From Dehalobacterium sp040766325 (GTDB taxonomy: Bacteria; Bacillota; Dehalobacteriia; Dehalobacteriales; Dehalobacteriaceae), in assembly GCA_040766325.1 (NCBI GenBank), contig JAXGQR010000004.1, forward strand, positions 124,001 to 188,000: a DNA stretch of 64,000 nucleotides, in the 5' to 3' direction. Of the stretch, positions 27,922 to 37,110 are shown piece after piece (within the stretch, counting starts at the first letter, position 1; every line of letters begins with the position of its first letter). The notes under the pieces are model-generated. The model saw nothing but the letters and a program-made list of their open reading frames with translations, was not told the origin of the DNA and ran no database searches. A program made the translations under genes and the position numbers.

Positions 27922-29823
27922 TTGAAAATCGCATTAGGACAAATGCAGGTTGTCCCCGGAAGACCTGACCTGAATACCCACACCATGAAAAAAATGATCC
28001 GAGAAGCAAAAAACCTGAAAACAGATTTGATCATATTTCCTGAACTGTGTATTCCCGGCTATTTATTAGGGGATACCTGGGAACAGTCATCTTATCTGAG
28101 AGACTGTGTTGCACGAGGTGAAGAAATTATTCAGCTTGCTCAGGATATTTGTATTGTTTTCGGCAATGTGGCTGTGGATTGGCAGCGTACAGGAAAAGAT
28201 GGTCGGGTTCGCAAATATAATGCCTGCTTTATCGCGTACCAAGGGAAATTGTGGGGAAACAGTAACTTTCCCTATCCTTATCGTATTAAATCGCTTAACG
28301 CCGATTATCGGTCTTTTGATGATTCTCGGCATTTTTTCAGCTTGTCCCAATTAGCCCATGAAGAAGGAATGGAGCTGCAACAACTGTTTCAGCCGGTTCA
28401 ACTTACATTAAATCAACAGACCGTGCACCTAGGCTGCCTGTTGGGTGAAATAAATAGCCAAAACGATGGTGACAGCTTAAACCCTATGGCAGCTATGCTT
28501 CAAAACAGCTCAGTGGACCTTTTTATTAATATTGCCAGTTCTCCCTTCACCGTAGGGAAAAACTATCAAAGAAACCAAATATTCTCTTCTTGGATTAAAG
28601 AATGCAAAACACCTCTTGCATATGTCAATCACACCGGAATCCAAAACAATGGCAAAAACATCTTTACCTACGAAGGTTTAAGCTGCTTTTATAATCGCCA
28701 AGGAGAGGTCGTTAACTTCTGTCCGCCTTTTGCCTCTGATTTAAAAATAACAAACTATATCCCGGAAGATAAAATGAGTCTTAGAACAAAGGAAATCCCC
28801 GATGATCGGGATGTCAAAATGATTTATCAAGCCTTAACCTATGGAGCAAGACAATTTCTTGATTCCATCGGCATGAAGAAGGTGGTCATCGGTCTCTCCG
28901 GAGGCATTGATTCTGCTCTGAACGCCTGCCTCTATAGCCAGATCTTAGGCCATGAAAATGTGCTTTTGGTGAATATGCCCAGCATGTACAGCTCTGAAAC
29001 GACAAAAAGCTTAGCTTACCAACTGGCAAAAAACTTGGGCTGTAATTATACGGTCTTGCCGATCCAAGAGGTGGTGGATTACACCGTCAAACAAATCGAA
29101 GAAACCCCCATTACTAATCTCGCAAATAATAAACAAATCAACCTTGCTGTTAGCTCCTTTGCCAAAGAAAATATTCAAGCCCGGGATCGTTCGGCACGCA
29201 TCTTAGCCGGTTTAGCGGCAGTTTTCGGCGGAGGTTTTACCTGCAATGCCAATAAAAACGAGAGCACAATAGGTTACAGCACCCTTTATGGAGACCAGGC
29301 AGGTGTTTTAAGTATCCTAGGGGATCTCTGGAAATTTCAAGTCTACGAGCTGGCCCAGTATCTTAACCAGGACGTTTATGGCCAGGAAGCGATCCCTCAA
29401 AAGATGATTGACTTAGTACCCAGTGCAGAGCTTTCCCCCGCACAAAATGTTGATGAAGGAAAGGGAGACCCCATCCTTTATCCTTACCATGATTTTCTTT
29501 TTCGGGCTTTTGTTGAACCTTGGGAACGCAAAACTCCTGAAGATTTTTTAACCTGGTATCAGCAAGGTATCCTGGAAGAAAAAATCGGCTGTCAACCGGG
29601 ATTAATTAAATTAATATTTCCTACGGACAAAGATTTTATTGATGACTTAGAATATTGGTGGAAACAATACACCGGAATGGGTGTTGCGAAAAGAATCCAA
29701 GCTCCGCCTATTCTGGCCGTGAGTCCTCGTGCTTTTGGCCTTGACCATCGGGAAGCGCAAAACGGACCTTATTTTACAAAAAGATACACTGAATTAAAGC
29801 AAGAAATCTTATCTGCAAAGTGA
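27922..29823 (+). CDS. nadE: Glutamine-dependent NAD+ synthetase
   Basis: The two-domain enzyme of about 633 residues makes the last step of NAD synthesis from deamido-NAD. The N-terminal nitrilase domain (1-280) supplies ammonia: catalytic Glu in 'IIFPELCIPGYLLGD', Cys in 'HLGCLLGEIN'. The C-terminal NAD synthetase domain has the P-loop GLSGGIDSALNACL and 'YGDQAGVLSILGDL'. The start is the TTG at 27922 (LKIALGQMQVVPG) with GGGGAGGG 7 bases upstream; the ORF's ATG at 27838 lies too far upstream. It is divergent from argH and monocistronic. Confidence 0.95.
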   Translation: MKIALGQMQVVPGRPDLNTHTMKKMIREAKNLKTDLIIFPELCIPGYLLGDTWEQSSYLRDCVARGEEIIQLAQDICIVFGNVAVDWQRTGKDGRVRKYNACFIAYQGKLWGNSNFPYPYRIKSLNADYRSFDDSRHFFSLSQLAHEEGMELQQLFQPVQLTLNQQTVHLGCLLGEINSQNDGDSLNPMAAMLQNSSVDLFINIASSPFTVGKNYQRNQIFSSWIKECKTPLAYVNHTGIQNNGKNIFTYEGLSCFYNRQGEVVNFCPPFASDLKITNYIPEDKMSLRTKEIPDDRDVKMIYQALTYGARQFLDSIGMKKVVIGLSGGIDSALNACLYSQILGHENVLLVNMPSMYSSETTKSLAYQLAKNLGCNYTVLPIQEVVDYTVKQIEETPITNLANNKQINLAVSSFAKENIQARDRSARILAGLAAVFGGGFTCNANKNESTIGYSTLYGDQAGVLSILGDLWKFQVYELAQYLNQDVYGQEAIPQKMIDLVPSAELSPAQNVDEGKGDPILYPYHDFLFRAFVEPWERKTPEDFLTWYQQGILEEKIGCQPGLIKLIFPTDKDFIDDLEYWWKQYTGMGVAKRIQAPPILAVSPRAFGLDHREAQNGPYFTKRYTELKQEILSAK

Positions 29824-29850
29824 GATTCGTCGACCCTATGTGAATTTAAA

Positions 29851-29892
29851 AAAACAGGAACGATAATTCTGTCGTTCCTGTTTTCCTTTTTT
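29851..29892 (+). terminator. Terminator between nadE and the convergent BCCT gene
   Basis: The perfect 13-bp stem AAAACAGGAACGA/TCGTTCCTGTTTT has an 8-base loop and is followed by CCTTTTTT. The A-rich side could also stop transcription of the methyltransferase operon from the right. Confidence 0.85.
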
Positions 29893-31478
29893 AATGATTT
29901 TCCGTTTTATTTATGTGCTTTGTAAGGTATTGCGCCATGATCATAGGCTGTTCACGACCAAAATCCTCCCTCAGCCATTTTACTAAAGAAATTGCCAGAA
30001 TTACCATCACCGGTAAAATGGGTACCGCTGTTAACACCGAGGAAAGTTGCACCACTTCCATACCACCCACAAGAAGAAGAGCTACTGAAGCCAGACAGAT
30101 CATACCGGCCCAAAACAAGCGATTCCACCGGGGAGGATCCACTCCGTCTTTTACTTCAACACAGGTCATATTGGCTAAGGTATAGGAAGCGGCATCTGTT
30201 CCCGTTGCAGTGGCAATCACCATGACAAAAACAAAAAAGGGTATTACCACTGCTTTTAAGGGCAGAACATTTAAGAACCACGAGACAACAGCAGGTCCCC
30301 CTTGGTATTGTCAGAATATCCGAGACAGTCAGTCCTTTATTTAAGATGGCATCTACCTGATAGCCGCCAAAAATCATATAAAAGAGCATACATGCAGCAG
30401 TTGTGGAGAAGAGCATGTTAAAAATCAACCCTCGAATGGTACGTCCTTTGGAGATTCTGGCTCCGAACAGACCGATATACATAGCCCAAGCAATCCACCA
30501 GGCCCAATAGAAAACTGTCCAGCCCTGGGGAAAACTAGAATTTGTGATGGGATCCGTATAAAAACTCATGCGTACAAAATCATGAAGCAAAACCCCAATA
30601 TTGTCAGCAAATAGTGAAAGCATAAAACCTGTAGGGCCGACAACAAAGACAAATGCCAACAAAGCAAACATTAAATACATGTTAAAATCAGCCAGTTTGG
30701 CAATACCACTCTTTAAGCCGTGATATGCACTCCAGCTATAAACAAGGGTGATCGCTAATAATACCAACATTTTAAAAATCGTAGTTTCATCAATCCCCAA
30801 ATAATCAGCAGAAATCTTTGATAGCATGGGCACGATAAACCCCAAGGCTGTAGCCATGCCACCTACCAAACCGATGACGACAATAGCGTCGATGAGTTTA
30901 CCTAGCCAGCCGTCCGCCATTTTTCCAATAACACCTCGACAGGCATAGCTCACTGTGAGCACAGGTCTTTTCCGTACGTAGTAAACATAAGCAAAAACAA
31001 CGGCAGGCAAAGCAAAAGTAGCCCAGGCGCTGTAACCCCAGTGAAAAATACCATAGGAAAGAGCGTATTGAGCGGCTTGGGGTGAAAAAGGCTCGATCCA
31101 AAAGGGAGGAAACTGCAAGTAAAAGATTGGCTCCACAGTAGACCAGTAAACAATCCCCGCCCCGGTACCACCGCAAAACATCATGGCGATCCAGGTAAAA
31201 GTAGAAAATTCCGGCTGATCATCCGGCCCGCCTAATTTTACCTTACCGTAACGGCTGAAAGCAAGCCAAGCTAAAAATACCAAGCAACCGAAAACAACTA
31301 TCTCAAAAAACCAATCTGTGGTGTGGGTAATAACATTCATCATCTGATTTACTACACCTTGAGCAGCATCCTGCATTAAGATTAAGGGGACAAAAAACAC
31401 TAAACACGCACTCGCAGCAATGCCAAATACCTGGTAGTTGACCTTAGCATAAATTGGTTTATGTTCTCCTTGATTCAA
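29891..31478 (-). pseudogene. BCCT-family transporter, one frameshift
   Basis: This is a betaine/carnitine/choline-type carrier of about 528 residues with 12 membrane helices. It shows 'WIAMMFCGGTGAGIVYWSTVEP', 'GIFHWGYSAWATFALPAVVFAY' and the signature WTVFYWAWWIAWAMYIGLFG. The frame breaks at about 30297-30301 in a run of five Cs on the plus strand. Removing one base, or adding two, restores GPAVVSWFLNVLPLKAVVIPF in the next frame, which continues through 'ATATGTDAASYTLAN' to the end. The start is TTG with AAGGAGGGG upstream. As the last gene of the mttB operon, it probably imports a methylated amine. Confidence 0.88.
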
Positions 31479-31633
31479 AACTACCCCTCCTTTTCACCGA
31501 TCCCAGAGGTGTAAAATATGAGGAGCAAAGTGTCGGGATTGCTCTCAGACCCCTTTTTTCTTATATTTATATTTTTAGAAATTTTTAATCCTGAGATCGA
31601 TATGATTTTATAAATCACCGGAAAACTTTTTTC

Positions 31634-33109
31634 TTATTTGCATTGATGTTCAAAGTCCCGTATGATTTCATCCATAGTTGTCATTGCCGACGGGGAGACA
31701 GGCACCGGCCGATGCTCGGCTAAGATTCTTTCTGCTTCCTTGTATGCCCCCTCAGTTGCATCTTTACCCCCGGTAAATTCTTCCCACAGAGAACGATTAC
31801 GGCGGTCAAAAATTTTGGACATGGACATTTCTTTCATATGTTTAAAGGTATGGGGATGGGTCATAAATTCTCCTCCTGGCCCAACCTCTTTGATCACATC
31901 CAAAGCCATCTGTTCATCACTCAGGTCAATGCCGGCCACTGCCTTTTGAACCAGAGTGAAGTTTTCCATATCTAAGACAAATTTGGCAAAATCAAAAGTT
32001 AGTCCGGATTCCAGGCAACCGGCTCCATAAGTGATATTGGCACCGGATAAAGTAGTTAAAAGCATCGTCAAAGAAGATTCATAACCGGCTTGGGCATCAA
32101 CCATTTTGCTGTCTGTTTGCCCTCCGTTCCCCCAGAAAGGCAGTTTGTAGTATTGAGCAACCCGGGCCAAAGCAGCACTGAGAATACCCCATTCCGGAGC
32201 CCCCACAGCGGCAAGGGTAAAGCGTAAATCCATAATCGTGCTGCAGGTGCTGTACATGGTGGGAGTCCCTTTTCTTGTTAATTGTGCCAGGACCAAATTG
32301 CTTAATACTTCAGCATTATGCTGTACTAAGGTCCCGGCCAAGGTTGCAGGCGCAGTGGCTCCGCTCAAAGCCATAGGTATAATGGCTACCCCGGCACCTC
32401 CTCTAGCTGCTGTAATGGTACCTTCACAGCATTGTTTGACTAGCACCAATGGGCTAGTAGGGCAAACAAAGGCTGTAACAAAAGGCCTTTCTTCAAAAGC
32501 CTGTTTACTTCCCGCCACCTCATAGGCCATCTCAATGATTTTCTGCGCACTTTCTCCCGTACCAAAGGAAAGCAAAATGTGCTTAGAGGTATGAGTAACC
32601 ATTGCTTGAAAATTATGAAGAGCTTGGGCCCTCGGAATTTGATCACCGGAACACAAAGCCCTCTCCACCATCGGCACCTGTTGGTAGTAATCACAGATTA
32701 GCGTGGCTTCCGCTAAATCCTGTTTAACGGATTTGCGCACTTTGCGGCTTTGTCTGTCAATGACCTGAACATTCTCTCCAAAAGGACTGGCACCTGTTCT
32801 CTTGCCGTCTGCGGCATAATCATCCTTTTTTGCCCGGCCGTAAAAAACAATACTACTGGGTGCCCAGCGCAGACAATCTTCTACCACATATCCGGGAATC
32901 TTTACAAGATCATACTCCCCATGGTGCTTCACCTTGCAACCGCCATCAGCAAATATTTGGCTCGCTTCCGGCAACTCCACCTTAACACCAACATCCTGTA
33001 GAATTTCCAACGTAGCAAAATGAATCAAATCCAATTGTTCTTCTGTAAACGTATTTAGACTAAAGCCGGACATCATGGGTATTCCCGCTCTTAATGTTCT
33101 GGCACACAT
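31634..33109 (-). CDS. MttB-family methyltransferase without pyrrolysine (MttB3)
   Basis: The 491-residue protein belongs to the trimethylamine methyltransferase superfamily (COG5598). It aligns along its whole length with the UAG-containing MttB at 37111-38589: 'LIHFATLEILQDVGVKVELPE', 'LAGTLVQHNAEVLSNLVLAQL', 'GAPEWGILSAALARVAQYY', 'YGAGCLESGLTFDFAKFVLD'. At the pyrrolysine position it has Gln (GNGGQTDSK). Non-pyrrolysine members of this superfamily include glycine betaine methyltransferase (MtgB) and others for quaternary amines, so a methylated quaternary amine is the likely substrate. ATG 33109 has AAAGGAG 8 bases upstream. It is flanked by two BCCT carriers. Confidence 0.92.
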   Translation of the reverse strand: MCARTLRAGIPMMSGFSLNTFTEEQLDLIHFATLEILQDVGVKVELPEASQIFADGGCKVKHHGEYDLVKIPGYVVEDCLRWAPSSIVFYGRAKKDDYAADGKRTGASPFGENVQVIDRQSRKVRKSVKQDLAEATLICDYYQQVPMVERALCSGDQIPRAQALHNFQAMVTHTSKHILLSFGTGESAQKIIEMAYEVAGSKQAFEERPFVTAFVCPTSPLVLVKQCCEGTITAARGGAGVAIIPMALSGATAPATLAGTLVQHNAEVLSNLVLAQLTRKGTPTMYSTCSTIMDLRFTLAAVGAPEWGILSAALARVAQYYKLPFWGNGGQTDSKMVDAQAGYESSLTMLLTTLSGANITYGAGCLESGLTFDFAKFVLDMENFTLVQKAVAGIDLSDEQMALDVIKEVGPGGEFMTHPHTFKHMKEMSMSKIFDRRNRSLWEEFTGGKDATEGAYKEAERILAEHRPVPVSPSAMTTMDEIIRDFEHQCK

Positions 33110-33141
33110 ACTGACCACTCCTTTTCTATATTACCATGCAA

Positions 33142-33173
33142 GATGAAAAGAGTGGAAAACCACCCTTTTCATC
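33142..33173 (-). repeat. Intercistronic hairpin between BCCT and mttB3
   Basis: GATGAAAAGAGTGG pairs with CCACCCTTTTCATC (14 bp, one mismatch, AAAA loop). No T run follows, so it is more likely an RNA-processing or stability element than a terminator. Confidence 0.5.
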
Positions 33174-33209
33174 CTACTAAACAAAACCTTGAATCCTCAT
33201 AATTGAGCA

Positions 33210-34808
33210 TTACATATTGGTTGATTCTGAGTCTATTTTGATAACAACATTTTGAGTCGCTTCCCCAAAGAGATTGCCCCAGTTATCTTCTCTGGTTACC
33301 TTAAAGAACCCGGCAATAATGACGATAAAGATAAACAACATGGGGAAGGAAACTAAAATACTCGAAGTCTGCACAGCCTTCAAGCCACCAATAGCCATGA
33401 GAATCAGGGCTAAAATACCGAGCACGAAAGCCCAGGAAATACGATTCCACCCGGCCGGTTCCTGTTTACCCGATAGTTTTTTGGTGCTTAACATCGCCAA
33501 GGTGTAGGCGGCGCCGTTCATCAGGGTAATCGTGGCAATTAAGGTCAGTAAAAGCATGGCAAAAAGGAATAAGGTGGGCACAGGCATGGACTCCCATACA
33601 TGGACGACGGCAGCAGCATTTCCCGCATTGTTTAATATATCCGGCAAGAGAGGCAGTTTACCATTAATAAAACCATGGAGGGTGTAATTACCAAAAACAG
33701 CAAAGAAAATCCACACCCCAAGGCCGGTCGCTCCTAAAATGGCCAAACAGAACGCTCTTACAGTTCTCCCCCGTGAAATACGAGCAAAATAAATGCCCAT
33801 TTGAGAAGCATAACCGGCCCACCAAGCCCAGTAAAATATCGTCCACCATTGAGGGAAACCGTTAAAATCTTTGTTGCCATAGGGTTCGGTATAAAAACTC
33901 ATTTTAAAGAAATCATTCATCATGTTGCCTATGCCTTCACAAAAATTATTCAACATAAAGACCTTCGGCCCCACCAAGAAGACAAAACCCAAAATCCCAA
34001 ACATGAGCCACATCCGAACATTACTGATGATGCGGATTCCTTTGTTTAAACCACTATATACACAAAAGGAAATGGTGATAATCCAAAAAACAATTAAAAC
34101 AATATCCATGGATAAGGTATGAGGAATACCAAAAAGAGAAACGATCAGCTCACTGGCTAAGGGAGTCGAAAGCCCCAGTGTAGTTGCAATACCACCCACG
34201 ATGGAAATAATTAGTAAAATGTCAATCACTTTACCAAGCCAACCGGCGGTGATTTTTTCCCCGAGGACCAAGGAACAGGCACTACTCGCGCGATTGACGT
34301 CTTTTTTTCGGACCCAGAACATATAAGCAAAGGTAACACCCAGGGCACAATACATGGAATTACCGGTAAAGCCCCAGTGAAAATAAGGATAGGTTGTAGC
34401 CCATCGATAGGCCTCATAAGAAAATGGTTCCACACCGAAGGGAGGGCCCATGACATAATAAAATGATTCAATCGTCGCCCATAAGACTACGGATCCCCCC
34501 AAAGCTGCCGTAAAAATCATCGATATCCAGCTAAAATTGGAAAACTCCGGTTTCTCATCACCAAATCTCATACTACCATATTTACCAAAAATCAAGTACA
34601 TACACACGGCCACACAAGCAAAGGTGAAAAATTGATAAAACCAACTAAAATTCCCTGTGATATAGGCAAAGACAGCATTAATGATATCATTGGCTTTTTC
34701 CAGATTAAAACCCAGATAGACGCAAGCAGATAAAATCAAAATTATCGGGATAAAATACAACACTTTATCAATTTCTAATTTTTCTACTGCTTTTTTGGTG
34801 TCATTCAT
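33210..34808 (-). CDS. BCCT-family transporter (betaine/choline/carnitine type), intact
   Basis: The 532-residue carrier has 12 membrane helices. Helix 3 reads 'SMIFTAALGGSVVLWATIES' and the signature segment is WTIFYWAWWAGYASQMGIYF, followed by 'ARISRGRTVRAFCLAILGATG'. A charged C-terminal tail follows helix 12. It should import a quaternary ammonium or methylated amine as substrate for the flanking MttB enzymes; the exact compound and the coupling ion cannot be read here. ATG 34808 with GAGGAGG. It lies between mttB2 and mttB3. Confidence 0.93.
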   Translation of the reverse strand: MNDTKKAVEKLEIDKVLYFIPIILILSACVYLGFNLEKANDIINAVFAYITGNFSWFYQFFTFACVAVCMYLIFGKYGSMRFGDEKPEFSNFSWISMIFTAALGGSVVLWATIESFYYVMGPPFGVEPFSYEAYRWATTYPYFHWGFTGNSMYCALGVTFAYMFWVRKKDVNRASSACSLVLGEKITAGWLGKVIDILLIISIVGGIATTLGLSTPLASELIVSLFGIPHTLSMDIVLIVFWIITISFCVYSGLNKGIRIISNVRMWLMFGILGFVFLVGPKVFMLNNFCEGIGNMMNDFFKMSFYTEPYGNKDFNGFPQWWTIFYWAWWAGYASQMGIYFARISRGRTVRAFCLAILGATGLGVWIFFAVFGNYTLHGFINGKLPLLPDILNNAGNAAAVVHVWESMPVPTLFLFAMLLLTLIATITLMNGAAYTLAMLSTKKLSGKQEPAGWNRISWAFVLGILALILMAIGGLKAVQTSSILVSFPMLFIFIVIIAGFFKVTREDNWGNLFGEATQNVVIKIDSESTNM

Positions 34809-34885
34809 ATGATGCCTCCTCTTCTACTCTTTGTCTAAATTAATCACAAATCAGCTTAACAATCCCCTGAAATCAGATTAAGATA

Positions 34886-34919
34886 GATGCTTCTTTTCCC
34901 TTACGGTTCAAGAAGCATC
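34886..34919 (-). repeat. Intercistronic hairpin between mttB2 and BCCT
   Basis: The perfect 10-bp arms GATGCTTCTT/AAGAAGCATC have a 14-base loop. No clear T tract follows on the minus strand, so it may attenuate or process the message rather than end it. Confidence 0.5.
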
Positions 34920-34954
34920 ATTTATCTGAGCTAATTGTCTTATTTCATCATAAG

Positions 34955-36372
34955 CTACATCAATGCTTTTTTTGCTCCTTCAAGAATCTTATCAAATTCA
35001 TTTTCAATCTCACTACCCAAAGGAGCAGGTTGATGGGTTGCCAGTAAATGGATCGCTTTTTCCTTCGCTACATCTTCCAGTTTTTGCCCCTTCTGCGCCC
35101 ATTTTTCAAAGGTTTGTCTCTGACTGATGCTCGGCACCCATAGTTCTCCGGCACGCAAATATTTGCGCGTATGCTTGTGCCCCAGGAAATTATCCTGATT
35201 TTCAATAACTTCTGCGACTACGTCCACCGCCAGGTTGTCATCGTTTACCTCAATTTCCTGAATGGTTCTTTTCACCACCGATGATAATTCATCATCTACC
35301 ACCAGCATCACATAACAGGATATCAAAGCATTGTCCAGAGATCCGGCCGAACCGATAATATCACTGCCGGCGAGACCTTCCATTAAAGCATTATAGAGAT
35401 GCTCATACCCACTTTGCATATCGGCAATCTTGGAACTTCCGCAGTACCGCCGGGGGCTACGGGGATTTGATAATACCGTCCCAGTTGATTAAGACCGGCT
35501 GACATCATGCCCATTTCCGGCATCGCCCAAAGTCCGAGACCTGATCTCATATCCATAAAGGTGGCCCGAGAAGACATGGTCAAAGGACAACCCGGTTGAT
35601 ACAATTGAGCAGCAATAACACCGGCCAAAATTTCTGCATTGTGCATGGCTACAAGTCCGTTCATACTCATAGGTCCGGTGGCACCCATTTGAGGGCAAGG
35701 CTCCACCCCTAAGGGTAAACCGGCTTCCACCACATCAAGCAGCGCTTCCGCCGGATCAAATCCATATTCCAAAGGGCTCACCGGTGATACCGGCAGGGTA
35801 GCAATGGGTTTCTCCCTTAATGCTTCAGCACTGCCTGCCACCGCGATTAAAAGCTCCTTGATGAATTGGAGTTCTCGTGAAGATTCCACACAGATACTCA
35901 AAGGTTTAGAAGTATTACGTAAACAGACAGCTGTCTCCGTTGTTAAAATGATTTCCTGAGGTACATCCCGAGGGAATAGGGGTGATATGATATCAACATT
36001 TTCCAAGCCATCGGCCAAACGAGTGATATCCGCCAGGTCTTGCACCAGACAATCCCGTCGTGCGCCACTTTCCAGATCGATCACAGAGGGAGCACCCACC
36101 AGGGTCTGGCAATATCCTTTTTTCTTTCCGATTTCCAACACCGGTCCGTTATTGCGACCATAAAGATTAAACACGGAGGGAACCGTCTTCATCCCTTTGT
36201 CAATTACATCCTGAGTAAAAAGAATTCTGTTTCCCTTTTCCACACATCCATGATCTAATAGAAGGGTGCGGAATCTTTCCGAACTGGTACTTATTCCTAC
36301 TTTTTTTAACAGATCGAGACTTGCTTCATGCACCTGCTGAAGCTGTGCTTCGGTATAGTAATCGAATCTCAT
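34955..36372 (-). pseudogene. MttB-family methyltransferase without pyrrolysine (MttB2), one frameshift
   Basis: It is a superfamily member of about 472 residues ('QQVHEASLDLLKKVGISTSS', 'VAMHNAEILAGVIAAQLYQPG', 'MPEMGMMSAGLNQLGRYYQIP'). The frame breaks at about 35435-35442, just after GGTA. Removing two bases gives GGTADSKIADMQSGYEH, which matches its paralogues; adding one base also restores the frame. The residue at the pyrrolysine site is Thr. The C-terminal part runs to a TAG at 34955, followed four codons later by TAA. ATG 36372 has GGGGAGG upstream. It lies between the corrinoid-protein gene and a BCCT gene. Substrate unknown, probably a quaternary amine. Confidence 0.85.
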
Positions 36373-36415
36373 CTTCCATCCTCCCCTTTTCTCTAAGTAA
36401 TCTTTCATCAAAAAA

Positions 36416-37066
36416 TTAATTTCCTTTTCCCATCAAGGCTTTCGCAACTCTAACAGCTTCAGTAGCATCCTCAGCATAACCGTCGGCACCGATACTGTCC
36501 GCCCAATTCTGATTAATAGGAGCACCGCCAATCATCACCTTAACATCTTTGCGCATACCTTCTTCCTCGAGGAGCTCAATGATTTCCTTCTGTCGGCCAA
36601 CAGTAGTTGTGAGCAAAGCTGAAATACCAATAATATCTGGGTTGATCGCCTTTGCTTCTGCAATAAACTTATCCGAGGGAACATCAATACCTAGATCGAT
36701 GACTTCGAATCCTTCTGTCTTCAGCATCATAATAACAATATTCTTGCCAATTTCATGGAGGTCACCCTGAACGGTACCCATCAATACTTTCCCCAAAAAC
36801 GTTCGGTTGCCGTCGGCCATTAAGGGTTCTAAGATTTTAATACCCCTTTCCATCGCCTTGGCTCCCAATAATAAATCCGGTAAATAATAAGTACCTGCTG
36901 AGAACAAGGACCCTACTTCCTGAATTCCTTTCGTTAAACCGTCATTGATCACATCAAGAGGGGCTATCCCCGCATCAATGGCTTTCTCAGTCCATTCCTG
37001 AACCTGATCCGCATCTCCTTCTCGTACACCTTCACTCAATTTTTCTAAAATCTCTGCTTTTGACAT
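36416..37066 (-). CDS. mttC: Methyltransferase cognate corrinoid protein (MttC/MtgC type)
   Basis: The 216-residue cobalamin carrier accepts methyl groups from MttB enzymes. It has an N-terminal helical cap domain (about 1-85, 'VINDGLTKGIQEVGSLFSAGTYYLPDLLLGAKAM') and a Rossmann B12 domain with the base-off motif GDLHEIG (D-x-H-x2-G, His ligand at about residue 105). 'ISALLTTT' and 'MIGGAPINQNWADSIGADGY' complete the S-x-L and GG motifs. It lies directly downstream of the UAG-containing mttB and upstream of mttB2, so it probably serves both. Confidence 0.95.
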   Translation of the reverse strand: MSKAEILEKLSEGVREGDADQVQEWTEKAIDAGIAPLDVINDGLTKGIQEVGSLFSAGTYYLPDLLLGAKAMERGIKILEPLMADGNRTFLGKVLMGTVQGDLHEIGKNIVIMMLKTEGFEVIDLGIDVPSDKFIAEAKAINPDIIGISALLTTTVGRQKEIIELLEEEGMRKDVKVMIGGAPINQNWADSIGADGYAEDATEAVRVAKALMGKGN

Positions 37067-37110
37067 GTTTTTTCCCCCTTTATATCATGTTCTTATTGAA
37101 ATCCTACTCA

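Noticed and set aside
31524..31545. GAGCAA/TTGCTC hairpin between mttB3 and the BCCT gene as a terminator
   Set aside because: Only 6 bp, and the T run is on the wrong side for the direction of transcription.
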